Part shown: positions 19,057 to 27,092 of the stretch, piece after piece | How the letters are laid out: each line of letters begins with the position of its first letter | Position numbering within the stretch: position 1 is the first letter of the stretch | Origin: Flavobacterium zhairuonense | Lineage (GTDB): Bacteria > Bacteroidota > Bacteroidia > Flavobacteriales > Flavobacteriaceae | Length of the DNA: 64,000 nt | Assembly: GCF_004352915.1 (NCBI RefSeq) | Contig: NZ_SJSY01000073.1 | Span: 248,001 to 312,000, forward strand | Direction: 5' to 3' | Program-made: the position numbers and the translations under genes | The notes under the pieces: generated by a model | What the model saw: the letters and a program-made list of their open reading frames with translations, nothing else | Told to the model about the DNA's origin: nothing | The model's database searches: none

Positions 19057-20766
19057 TTATTTAGGAATAACTATTTTGGTTCTAAAACCTTTGTCTGGTT
19101 CTGTTTCAAAATTTATTGATCCTTTAATGGCCTGAATGCGGCTTTCCATATTCTGCAGACCGTTTTTTATAATCTTATCTTTGTCGCAACCAATGCCGTT
19201 ATCGGTGTAATTGATGAAAATTGAGTTTTGATCGCTTTCAAATTTTATGGCAACAAGATTTGCCTTGCTGTGTTTTTTCATATTTACCAAAAGCTCTTGC
19301 AGGATTCGGTTAACGGTAATTTTTTTTATATCATCAATAATGTCCCAGTTTATATTTTCTAAATTATTAAAAATGATATTTCTTTCACGTGTGTTATAAG
19401 TCGAAAGCAGTTCTTTTATGTTTCTGGTGAAATTTGCACCAGTATCAATTTTATTATTTTCTTTTGAAATTCCCCTTACACGGCCATAAATATCATCCAA
19501 TTTTTGAAGAAGATTCTCTTTTGTATTCTCTACAGACAAAGGCTGAGATTCCGTAAAAGCAATTACGTTAAAAACATCGTTTGCTAATTCATCATGGATT
19601 TTTTTAGCAATTCTGGTTTCGGTTTCATATGAAGCTTTAAATTCGATTGCCTTGTTTTTATTTTTATAATAGCGTATTAGGATTGCTATTAAAATGACAA
19701 GGAAAACAAATATGATTACTAATACAATTCGCAGAAATTTTTCTTTTTGAAGCGCTAACTGGTTTTCAGCTTTTTCTAAACGAAGTTTTTCATTTTCGTC
19801 TTTTTCTTTTTTAGCATCATATTTAATTTTGGCGAATTTATTTTTGAAGTTGTTTCTAACCTTAATGATACTATCGTTTAGCGTAAAATACTTTTGAACA
19901 TATTTTTGTTTTTTAGGGCTGTGGTCATTTGAAATTAAAATTTGCAAGGCTTCTAATCTTTCATCAACACTGTTTAGTTTTGTGGAAATATTGTATGCTG
20001 TTAGTGCACTTTCATCAGATTTCTGAACGTCTTTTTTGGAATAATAATCTGCTAAATGAAGGTAGCTTTCAATAGTTCTGTAAGTGTCATTGATTTCATT
20101 TCTTTTTTGGAGTGCTTTATTCATTAGATAAAATCCTTTTCCATCCATTCCCTTTTTAAAATAAGCATAACCCAAATTGTCTTGAATTGTAGGTATTGTA
20201 CTCGGTTTAAATTTGTTGTATGGTATTTTTCTGTTCAGAATAGATTCCAGAAGTGTAATTGCTTTATCGTATTTTTTTTGTTGAATGTAGATTGGCGCAA
20301 TATTACTTATAGGGCTTAGTTTTTCAATGGAATCGGTTTGTTCTTTTGCAGACTCTTTATAATAAAAAATAGCATCATCATAAAAAGAAAGTTCTTTGTC
20401 AGCAATACCAAGCAAATGATTTATAGACGCTGTATAGACGCTGTTTTTTTTGACATAATTTAATGCTTCGGTTAAGGTTTCCTTACTACCATAATAATCA
20501 CCATTGACTTGCTGTATTGATGCCATTTCGATTAATATATATCCAATATTGGCACTATCTTTTAAAGTCTCATAGAGTGCTTTAGATTTGTTAAATTCAA
20601 AAAAAGCAGTATTAAAGTTTTGTTTTTCGATGTTTTCAATCCCTTTATTTCGTAAGCTAAGCGCTTCTTTCTGAGTAGCTTCTGTGTTAGGGCTGACGGT
20701 CTTTTTTTCTTTACATGAAAAAAGAGAAAGAAGAATTATAAAATAAAAAAACGGGGACCGTAACAT
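19057..20766 (-). CDS. TPR-containing sensor histidine kinase, cassette copy 1 (no adjacent response regulator)
   Basis: A 569-residue sensor. The signal has a lipobox (LFSC, C18). Residues 35-310 are TPR-like helical pairs in the periplasm, with a short basic coiled coil (300-340), one membrane helix (345-366) and a HisKA_3-type dimerisation box with the phospho-acceptor H391 in KIHDELANDV. The HATPase follows, with N-box ELLVNMKKHS, G1 TDNGIG and G2 GLQNMESR. All key residues are present. It is about as long as copy 3 (565 residues) and very similar to it. In copy 3 the response regulator follows 6 bases on; here a terminator follows instead, so this kinase is an orphan. Confidence 0.92.
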   Translation of the reverse strand: MLRSPFFYFIILLSLFSCKEKKTVSPNTEATQKEALSLRNKGIENIEKQNFNTAFFEFNKSKALYETLKDSANIGYILIEMASIQQVNGDYYGSKETLTEALNYVKKNSVYTASINHLLGIADKELSFYDDAIFYYKESAKEQTDSIEKLSPISNIAPIYIQQKKYDKAITLLESILNRKIPYNKFKPSTIPTIQDNLGYAYFKKGMDGKGFYLMNKALQKRNEINDTYRTIESYLHLADYYSKKDVQKSDESALTAYNISTKLNSVDERLEALQILISNDHSPKKQKYVQKYFTLNDSIIKVRNNFKNKFAKIKYDAKKEKDENEKLRLEKAENQLALQKEKFLRIVLVIIFVFLVILIAILIRYYKNKNKAIEFKASYETETRIAKKIHDELANDVFNVIAFTESQPLSVENTKENLLQKLDDIYGRVRGISKENNKIDTGANFTRNIKELLSTYNTRERNIIFNNLENINWDIIDDIKKITVNRILQELLVNMKKHSKANLVAIKFESDQNSIFINYTDNGIGCDKDKIIKNGLQNMESRIQAIKGSINFETEPDKGFRTKIVIPK

Positions 20767-20817
20767 ATAAATTTACTTTCCCCGAAAATAGTAATTAATT
20801 AGATACTAAAAAATATA

Positions 20818-21021
20818 TTATTCATCAGCTGGTGGTGGCGTTGTTGGTGGAGGTGGATTCTTGGTTCCATCATCACCAGGTCCATCATCAGCAAAGGTAT
20901 CTTTTGCTGGATTAATAGTTTTTTTTGTTTCTTGTTTTGGTTGCGTTTCAAACTCATCCGGAGTACAAGAAAATATAGTGAACATTAACGCAATAGCGCT
21001 AAAAAATAATAGCTTTTTCAT
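20818..21021 (-). CDS. Small acidic/proline-rich lipoprotein, cassette copy 1
   Basis: A 67-residue protein with an SPII signal and lipobox ending in IFSC (residues 16-19). The mature part of about 49 residues carries INPAKDTFADDGPGDDGT, a proline run and a C-terminal PADE. Copy 3 encodes a homologue with the same DDGPGD block, proline run and identical last four residues, which shows that this is a real gene. It lies 51 bases before the kinase and is probably co-transcribed. I recognise no known family; a role as ligand or partner of the kinase is inference. Confidence 0.82.
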   Translation of the reverse strand: MKKLLFFSAIALMFTIFSCTPDEFETQPKQETKKTINPAKDTFADDGPGDDGTKNPPPPTTPPPADE

Positions 21022-21581
21022 TTTGATTTGATTTAGAAATTAGACATAGGTATTGCTGTCCGGAGTTATCCAGAGTTTGTTATTGGCAATACCAAATTGT
21101 TTTGGGAAGTTGATCGTGTAGAACTGTAAGACGTAATTTAAACTTCCCGAATAAACTCGGTCTTACGGTTTTCCACAATGTTAATTAGAACTAGTTTTTT
21201 ATTTTTGTTTTAGTCTGCAGACAAAACTTGAACTAATTTCTTATGCAAAGGAAAGGCACTTCTAGGCTACTGTAGATAAGGAATTCCCGGAATTCCTGCG
21301 TTTTCCTGAGATTCCTGAAATTTCCCAATAAAATAAAAATGCAATGCCTATTTTTTATTAAATGTTGTTTGAATTTAGATGAATCTCTATTTTAATAGAG
21401 GTAAAAATCCCGAAGAAAGTTGGGTGAACTGAAAAAAAAAGTGGCAATAATGTGGAATCAAAATAAAAATTGAAAACGCTGAAAATAATTTGAATTTTAG
21501 AAGTCAAAAGTAAAGGCATATAAAAAGATTTAGATTAAAAATGAAAATAAAGACCCCAGAGAGTTTCTTAAAAAAGACAAG
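21022..21581. promoter_or_regulatory. Divergent control region of cassette copy 1
   Basis: The first 190 bases are homologous to copy 3. They hold a tiny ORF on the minus strand (21033-21047, MSNF-stop), a hairpin ggtattgc/gcaatacc (21049-21056/21086-21093) and two interleaved inverted repeats: gggaagtt/aacttccc (21104-21111/21141-21148) and gtaagac/gtcttac (21126-21132/21160-21166). Then come ttacggttttcc (21163-21174), aactagtt (21189-21196) and a plus-strand -7 box tatttttg (21200-21207). Phased TTCC repeats follow at 21283-21326. The last 250 bases before the plus-strand gene are AT-rich, with one small hairpin (21385-21400). Confidence 0.7.
21283..21326. repeat. Phased TTCC iterons, copy 1
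   Basis: Five TTCC units start at 21284, 21293, 21303, 21312 and 21322, so the spacing is 9, 10, 9 and 10 bases. The fuller unit is aTTCCTGa. In this copy the array is about 255 bases upstream of the plus-strand start codon. Confidence 0.65.
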
Positions 21582-22229
21582 ATGAATAATACATTAGAAG
21601 AGTATAAAAAGGCGATTAAAATTAAATACGAACTCGAAAAGGAGGGAAAACACTTTGATTATTTGTTTAGTCCATCTCGAGGAAAACTCCGCGATTTGTG
21701 TTGGCTTATTTTCGAAAACAATCCAACGCAAGATGATTTGAATGTTTTTAAGAATTTATTGTGTTTAGATTTTGATCATACAAAAAAGAATAAGTTTAAG
21801 GAGCAAAAAGACAAGTTTAGGCCAATCGAAACCTTTTTTAAAGGCGAAACAGATCCATCAAATATTGACGCGATAAATCTTGCGGCAATTCTGGTTGATT
21901 TTCAGCCGCGCCCTTTTAAAAAGTTTAATGAAAAGTGTAGAATTGAGGAAGCTAAAATGGCTAAAAATGCAGAAAGAATTAAATCAACTGCTGAAATCGA
22001 GAATGAAGTCATAGAATCGAAGAGTTTTGTGAAAAATGAAAATAAGGAGTCTAAAGAGTCTCCTGAAAAAGGAAATCCTTTTTTGGATTTAAAAGACCTA
22101 TATTCTAATTCTAAAAAAATAGCTCAGAACATACCGCTTAAAAGAGTAATTAAGATTGCAATAGGAACGGTCTTACTGGCGTCTTCTGCTTGTTTAAATT
22201 ATGTGCAGAAAAAAGATAAGGCAGAATAA
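21582..22229 (+). CDS. Cassette plus-strand protein copy 1, short form without outer domain
   Basis: A 215-residue protein. Residues 3-118 match the N-terminal domain of copies 2 and 3: an EYKKAI start, a LRDLCWLIFENNP block and the strongly conserved AAILVDFQPRPFKKF. A charged linker follows, then a weak membrane helix (about 188-204), and the protein ends 11 residues later. The 100-residue outer domain of the other copies (MQWSGDHYE to HGRHPEN) is absent and I see no trace of it downstream. I recognise no named family. Confidence 0.8.
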   Translation: MNNTLEEYKKAIKIKYELEKEGKHFDYLFSPSRGKLRDLCWLIFENNPTQDDLNVFKNLLCLDFDHTKKNKFKEQKDKFRPIETFFKGETDPSNIDAINLAAILVDFQPRPFKKFNEKCRIEEAKMAKNAERIKSTAEIENEVIESKSFVKNENKESKESPEKGNPFLDLKDLYSNSKKIAQNIPLKRVIKIAIGTVLLASSACLNYVQKKDKAE

Positions 22230-22583
22230 TTTCCAAATGAAGATTGAAAGCATTTTGAAAAATAAAATGCAATAAAATGGAAAAAGAATAATTTTTTGAA
22301 GTGTAATTTAGGCATGTAAATAATTTGTTTTTTGGCATATATTGTAGTGGTATTTATACTATAAAGATAAGAAAAAAATCTCGTTAAACCTAATAAAATC
22401 AGTAAAATAAGTGAATTTTTTCATCTTTTTTCAGAACTTTTTTTGTGTTTTTTTATTGAAAATTGCTTTATAAATGGAAAGGATTAAATTTGGTTTTTAA
22501 ACTGATTTGGAATAAAATTATTTATATTTATAAAAGAGTAAAACAATCTGATTTGGGTCAAGAATCAATTTAAAATATTATAT
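22230..22583. other. AT-rich gap, no gene seen
   Basis: A 354-base gap of very AT-rich sequence after the copy-1 plus-strand gene. No ORF is supported on either strand and no clear terminator is visible. tatattta (22523-22530) is a weak -7-like box that could serve the lipoprotein gene at 22584. Confidence 0.4.
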
Positions 22584-22949
22584 ATGAAAAAGCTTTTAAT
22601 ACTATTAATTCTTTTATCTGCTTTTGGCTGTAAAAAATACGTAGTGTCGTTTGAACAGCCAACGAATATGAAATTGGATAATTTAAAACTGGAAGTGTTT
22701 CTGGACAAAACAAAAGTTCAGGATATCAACTTAAAAGCAACGGATGAAATGCCAACTTATGAAACAGCAAAATTTTCAATATCTGATGATGGAAAACATG
22801 TGATTCAAATCAAAACAAAAGATACGACCTTTAGTTATGATATAAAATATCCAGAAGAAAAATATATTAAAGTGACAGCCCACTTACAAAGCAACGGTAA
22901 GCTTTATATCGGAATTCAAAAGCAGAATTATAAATTCAGATTTCAATAA
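22584..22949 (+). CDS. Small lipoprotein of unknown function
   Basis: A 121-residue protein with an SPII signal and lipobox ending in AFGC (residues 13-16). The mature 105 residues are predicted strands with the pattern of a small Ig-like or beta-sandwich domain (LEVFLDKTKVQDINLK, HVIQIKTKDTTFSYDI). I recognise no family. It is a single gene sharing a bidirectional terminator with the GH1 gene. Confidence 0.75.
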   Translation: MKKLLILLILLSAFGCKKYVVSFEQPTNMKLDNLKLEVFLDKTKVQDINLKATDEMPTYETAKFSISDDGKHVIQIKTKDTTFSYDIKYPEEKYIKVTAHLQSNGKLYIGIQKQNYKFRFQ

Positions 22950-22974
22950 CAGATGATCGATCTTATTTCACATA

Positions 22975-23010
22975 AAAAAGCCTTTCACATATAATGCGAA
23001 AGGCTTTTTC
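22975..23010. terminator. Bidirectional terminator
   Basis: A stem aaaaagcctttc (22975-22986) with gaaaggcttttt (22998-23009) lies between the convergent lipoprotein gene and the GH1 gene. Confidence 0.85.
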
Positions 23011-23029
23011 TATTTTTAACGAATAAGTT

Positions 23030-24382
23030 TTAGGATAAAAAATCTTTAAACCATAATCCAGAATTTTTTATGGTTCTTTTCTGCGTTTCAAAATCGATAT
23101 GAATTAATCCGAATCGGGCATTATAACCTTCTGCCCATTCAAAATTATCAGTTAAAGTCCAAACAAAATAACCGTCAACATTTAGGCCTTCTTCTTTGGC
23201 TTTTAAAATTTGTTCCAAATGATCTTGAATGAAATGTGTACGTTTTATATCATACACTTTTCCATTTGTAACGGTGTCAGGAAAAGCGGCGCCGTTTTCA
23301 GTAATTATGATTTTTTTGATGCCTTCGTAGCTGTTGAATCGTTTTAAAATATGATAAAGCGCTGGTGGATAAACTTCCCAGCCCATTTCGGTGGAAATAA
23401 CATTTCGTTTTTCGGCGCTTATTAGCTCGGCACCAATATATGGCGTCAATAATGATGCTTTTACAACTTCTCGAGTGTAACATTGAAGTCCGATGAAGTC
23501 AAAGTCGAACGCAAGATTGTTTCGATCATCTTCAAGAATATAATTATTCAATTTTTTTAAAACCGGCAGATCTTCCTGCGGATAACCAAGACCTAAAAGC
23601 GGTTCTATAAAAGTTCGGTTTAGCAATGTATCAACACGTTTTGCTGCTTCGATATCCTTTTGATTTTGAGAAAAAGGTTCTATATGTGTGCAGGAAAAAG
23701 TTGTTCCGATATTTGCATCTGCAACATTTTCACGGAGTTTTTTTGCGCCAGCAACTGTTGCTAAAGTCACATGATGCATGGCTTTGATATAATTTGTGAT
23801 GCCTTTTTTTCCAGGCGCATGAATGCCCAAAAAATATCCTGCGCCAGTAAAAACAGAAGGTTCATTAATGACCATCCAATTTTTTACGCGATCGCCAAAA
23901 TGTTTAGCACAAATATCCACATAATCTGAAAACCAAGAAACAGATTCGCGATTGGTCCATCCGCCTTTTTCCTCAAGTGCATGTGGCAAATCCCAATGAT
24001 AAAGTGTCACCCAAGGTTCTATTCCTTGTGCCAAAAGTGAATCAATAATTTTATTGTAATAGTCGATTCCGGCTTGGTTTACAGGATGAATTCCTGTTGG
24101 CATAATTCGAGTCCAAGATATTGAAAATCGAAAATTAGGAATATTTAATTCGCGAATCAGACTAATGTCTGTTTGATACGAATTATAGAAATCACAAGCA
24201 GTTATAGCATGATGCCCGTTTTTGATTTTTCCTTTCTGAGTGGTAAAAACATCCCAGATCGAAGAACCTTTTCCGTCGGTATCATGAGCTCCTTCAATTT
24301 GGAAAGCGGCGGTTGAAACACCCCACAAGAAATCTTCACCAAATTGATTTTTGTTCAAAAATGATTTGTCAATTTTATTCAT
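23030..24382 (-). CDS. GH1 family beta-glucosidase
   Basis: A 450-residue cytoplasmic enzyme of normal GH1 length without a signal peptide. The N-terminal FLWGVSTAAFQIEGAH motif, the acid/base glutamate in VINEPSV (E174) and the nucleophile in IITENGAAF (E362) are all present. It hydrolyses beta-glucosides or beta-galactosides to release the non-reducing sugar by retention. It lies alone between cassette copies 1 and 2, so this gene and the small lipoprotein separate the two copies. Confidence 0.94.
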   Translation of the reverse strand: MNKIDKSFLNKNQFGEDFLWGVSTAAFQIEGAHDTDGKGSSIWDVFTTQKGKIKNGHHAITACDFYNSYQTDISLIRELNIPNFRFSISWTRIMPTGIHPVNQAGIDYYNKIIDSLLAQGIEPWVTLYHWDLPHALEEKGGWTNRESVSWFSDYVDICAKHFGDRVKNWMVINEPSVFTGAGYFLGIHAPGKKGITNYIKAMHHVTLATVAGAKKLRENVADANIGTTFSCTHIEPFSQNQKDIEAAKRVDTLLNRTFIEPLLGLGYPQEDLPVLKKLNNYILEDDRNNLAFDFDFIGLQCYTREVVKASLLTPYIGAELISAEKRNVISTEMGWEVYPPALYHILKRFNSYEGIKKIIITENGAAFPDTVTNGKVYDIKRTHFIQDHLEQILKAKEEGLNVDGYFVWTLTDNFEWAEGYNARFGLIHIDFETQKRTIKNSGLWFKDFLS

Positions 24383-24624
24383 TCAATTACTCTTCCCTTT
24401 TTAATTTATTAATGAAGGAAAGAAGATTGCATTGCTCTTAAAAAAAGCCATTCTTTGAATGATACTAGAAAATTTAGATTAAAGAATTTCATAACTTTTT
24501 GTTTTATTCAAATTAAGAAAACTAATGTGAATAAATTGTAAAGTCATTATTATCAAATGATTAAATACGATAAAAGTTCCAGAAAAATCGGTGAAAAGCG
24601 CAAGAGAAACCTTTGGGGACAATC

Positions 24625-25293
24625 TTAAATAATCCCCATATCTTTTGCAATATAAACAAGCTGAACCGTATTACTGGCTTTAAAAAAATCTTTCAGTTTG
24701 GACAATCTTTTTTCAATGGCGCTTTTGCTGTTGGGCTTTATATTGGCATTTTTGAAAATTTCGATAATATCGTCTTGCGATTTTCCTTCAGCAAGGTATT
24801 TCAGAATTGTAATATCGATGTTATCAATTTCAAAGCTGTTTTTTTCTTGAAGTACAGAGGCAATTTCAGGCGAAATAAATTTGTCGTCAGAAGCTGAAAT
24901 AACCCCGATTGCTTTTTTAAGTTCTTCAATGCTGTTTCTTCCTTTCAAAACAAAAGCATTTATTGCGGCATTTTCAAAAAGTGATTTGATGCGGTAGCTT
25001 TTGTCCTCTACAGAATAAGTTAGAATTTTAATATTAGGCTGGATTTCTCTTGTTTTCTGTACCAATTCATCACCGCTAGTAAGTTTTACCTCTCGATGAT
25101 CTGTTTTGAACGAAAGGTCGCTTATCAATAAATCATAAGGTTCATTGTCTTGAATCGCTTTTCGTATTTTTAAAAAGGCATCGTCACAATATTTGGAATA
25201 ATCGAAATTTTTAATTCCTAAATCTTTCAGGACTTGTTCGATTCCAAAACTGATGCTATCTAGATCTTCGGCTATTATTACTTTTTTAAACAT
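24625..25293 (-). CDS. Response regulator, cassette copy 2 (its kinase gene is a relic)
   Basis: A 222-residue regulator. The receiver domain (1-130) has the acidic pair E9/D10 in IIAEDLD, the phospho-acceptor D59 in LLISDLSF, and the switch residues around TYSVEDKS. The C-terminal 70 residues form an HTH of LuxR-like type (ILKYLAEGKSQDDIIEIF, then KSAIEKRLSKL). It is the same length as copy 3 and clearly homologous along the whole protein. Just upstream, where the kinase should be, only a relic remains. It may now be served by kinase copy 1 or 3; that is inference. Confidence 0.9.
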   Translation of the reverse strand: MFKKVIIAEDLDSISFGIEQVLKDLGIKNFDYSKYCDDAFLKIRKAIQDNEPYDLLISDLSFKTDHREVKLTSGDELVQKTREIQPNIKILTYSVEDKSYRIKSLFENAAINAFVLKGRNSIEELKKAIGVISASDDKFISPEIASVLQEKNSFEIDNIDITILKYLAEGKSQDDIIEIFKNANIKPNSKSAIEKRLSKLKDFFKASNTVQLVYIAKDMGII

Positions 25294-25299
25294 AAAAAA

Positions 25300-25487
25300 T
25301 TATTTAGGCATGGATATCTTTACTTTAAAACCTTTATCAGGTTCAGTGTCAAAATTAATGGTTCTCTTTGTAAGCAAAATACGGTTTTCCGTATTTTGGA
25401 AATCATTTTTCAAAGGAACAGCTGTTTTGCCTTTGCATGAAATAAGAAAAACAACTATAATGAAACATAAAATAGAGATCCCAGCAT
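25300..25487 (-). pseudogene. Histidine kinase relic, cassette copy 2 (internal deletion)
   Basis: The last 30 or so codons of a cassette kinase (ENRILLTKRTINFDTEPDKG, then MPK-stop) are joined directly to the lipobox region (VVFLISCKGKTAVPLK). About 510 codons are missing: all TPRs, the membrane helix, the H box and most of the ATPase. The ATG in the homologous place (25485-25487) is out of frame with the rest by one base and meets a stop after ten codons. The junction lies near 25415. The relic ends 6 bases before the response regulator, the same spacing as in copy 3. Confidence 0.85.
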
Positions 25488-25536
25488 AAGATTTACTTTC
25501 GCCGAAAGTAGTAATTAATTATTAAGTACAATTTTT

Positions 25537-25700
25537 TTATTCATCTTTTGGCGACGGTGGTAAAACATCTTCTGGAACCATCGTAGGTATAATTTGATTT
25601 TGCAGGCTCTATTTCTTTTTTAACACCATCATATTTATCATGATAACAAGAAAATAATATTGTGTTCAAATAGGGCGAAAAAATATTTTTTCTTTTTTAT
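25537..25700 (-). pseudogene. Relic of the small proline-rich lipoprotein, cassette copy 2
   Basis: Three short stretches match the intact lipoproteins but lie in different frames: a lysine-rich signal start with ATA in place of ATG (25698-25700), a middle part reading SCYHDKYDGVKKEIEPAK, and an end reading LPPSPKDE-stop that parallels the PADE end of copies 1 and 3. At least two frameshifts separate them, so no full product can be made. Confidence 0.8.
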
Positions 25701-25937
25701 TATGGCTTAAAAATTTGGCATAAGCATTGCTATTCAGAATTGTTCTGAATCGTTTTTTGTGCAATGAAACTTTCTGTTTGCGAAGAAAAGCGCATGAAAT
25801 AGTAAGTCTTGATTTAGGCTTTCCTCCTAAACTAAAATTTACGGTTTCCCGCAATTTATAGGCAAACTAGTTTTGTACATTTGTTATGATCGCGAGTCAA
25901 AACGAGAACTAATTCGAAGGCAAAGTAATCATGTATT
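25701..25937. promoter_or_regulatory. Divergent control region of cassette copy 2 (partly decayed)
   Basis: The order of parts is the same as in copies 1 and 3: tiny ORF on the minus strand (25707-25721, MPNF-stop), hairpin cattgc/gcaatg (25725-25730/25761-25766), tttacggtttccc (25838-25850), aaactagttt (25864-25873), and -7 box tacatttg (25876-25883) for the plus-strand gene. The interleaved inverted repeats of copies 1 and 3 are no longer complementary here, in line with decay of the minus-strand genes. Confidence 0.65.
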
Positions 25938-26032
25938 TTCCTCTGAATTGAGAAGGAAATCCGAATATTCCAAATATTCCTGATTTTCTTGAAAAATCCG
26001 AGAATTAATGCTAAAAATCCTGAAAATCCTGA
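25938..26032. repeat. Phased TCC iterons, copy 2
   Basis: TCC units start at 25939, 25960, 25969, 25978, (TCT at 25987), 25997, 26018 and 26027. Steps are 9-10 bases, with two steps of 21 where one unit seems lost. The fuller unit is attCCTGA/aatCCTGA. The last unit touches the ATG at 26033. Confidence 0.65.
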
Positions 26033-26956
26033 ATGTATATGGACCACATTACACGATGCAACTATGAAAAAGCTTATAAAGAAGCTATACGAAGAAAATA
26101 TAATAGCGAAAAAGAATTAGGGGAAAACTCTAATTATCTGGAAACACCTTCTCAAGCCCATTTGAGAGATTTATGTTGGAAAATATTACGTGAAAATCCT
26201 GCTCCAGACGATTTAAAAGTGTATTGGGATTTTAAAGGTGTTCCTTTTGATAAAAATATAGAAGATACCTGCACAACTTATACGGATAAGTATAAAAAAG
26301 TAGGCGCATTTTTGAAGGGGGAGAAAGAACCTCTAAAAATTGATACCGTTGATATGGCGGCAATTTTGACCGATTTTCAGCCAAGACCTTTCAGAAAATT
26401 TAAGGCTAAAGCAATGTCTCAAGAAGAGCAAATTACTGTTTTTGGTGCCGACGTTTTAGACAAAAATGAAATGGAGAAAACTGCGGAAAACTTGAACCAT
26501 TCTGAAAACGTAGTTTTTGTGAAAACGCCAAATAAGAAAAGAAAAATTAGAATTTATAAGTCAAAATTTAAAATGTTTCGAATGGCATCAATAACCGCTG
26601 TTGTTTGTTTAATTGGTGTTATTATTTATCTGGCGCTTCCGCAGAAAGAGTGTATGCAGTGGTCTGGTGATCATTATGAGCTTGTTAGATGCGATTTGAA
26701 ATCACAAAGTTCGCTTACACGAAATCCAGTTGAATTATTAGATGAAAGTTTGGTTCATTTGCAGAAAGTAGATATTGATGATAATACTATTTGTTTTGAT
26801 AAATATGGACGCGCTATCATTTGGTATGCCCAAACTGCTAATGGAATTGACTTTTTTAATGGTCACGGAAGGCATCCTGAAAATAACATTGCATTGAAAC
26901 CAGTCACAAAAGATATTTTTCGAAAGTACGCACATAAATCTAGTGCAGAAAAATAA
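26033..26956 (+). CDS. Cassette plus-strand protein copy 2, full length
   Basis: A 307-residue protein. Residues about 10-122 are the conserved N-terminal domain (LRDLCWKILRENP, FLKGEKEP, AAILTDFQPRPFRKF). A basic linker precedes one membrane helix (184-202), and residues 204-300 are the outer domain (KECMQWSGDHYELV, then WYAQTANGIDFFNGHGRHPE). An ATG at 26039 is an alternative start. The frame is intact although the minus-strand half of this cassette is broken, so selection seems to keep it. The function is unknown; the topology suggests a signal-passing or anti-sigma-like membrane protein, which is speculation. Confidence 0.82.
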   Translation: MYMDHITRCNYEKAYKEAIRRKYNSEKELGENSNYLETPSQAHLRDLCWKILRENPAPDDLKVYWDFKGVPFDKNIEDTCTTYTDKYKKVGAFLKGEKEPLKIDTVDMAAILTDFQPRPFRKFKAKAMSQEEQITVFGADVLDKNEMEKTAENLNHSENVVFVKTPNKKRKIRIYKSKFKMFRMASITAVVCLIGVIIYLALPQKECMQWSGDHYELVRCDLKSQSSLTRNPVELLDESLVHLQKVDIDDNTICFDKYGRAIIWYAQTANGIDFFNGHGRHPENNIALKPVTKDIFRKYAHKSSAEK

Positions 26957-26964
26957 ATAAAAAA

Positions 26965-26998
26965 CTCCCAAAATAGGCTTTGTTTTGGGAGATTTTTT
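26965..26998 (+). terminator. Terminator of cassette plus-strand gene copy 2
   Basis: ctcccaaaa (26965-26973) pairs with ttttgggag (26983-26991), then T-rich. Stem and following bases are almost identical to the copy-3 terminator at 39241. Confidence 0.85.
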
Positions 26999-27092
26999 AT
27001 TTGATGAGGTTTATTTCTCTCTTTGATTTTATTTTTTAGTTAAGAAGATTACATCATTCATAAAATAGCCATTGAATGATAAAAAAAAGAAA

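Noticed and set aside
21022..22583. Retron or diversity-generating element suggested by structured repeats in the cassette control region
   Set aside because: No reverse transcriptase gene occurs anywhere in the window and there is no template/variable repeat pair.
24613..24897. 94-codon plus-strand ORF opposite the copy-2 response regulator
   Set aside because: Antisense to a complete regulator gene and not retained as a frame of similar length opposite copy 3.
25666..26047. Two short minus-strand ORFs (25666-25854 and 25856-26047)
   Set aside because: They lie across the cassette copy-2 control region, and the same region in copies 1 and 3 has no matching ORF.
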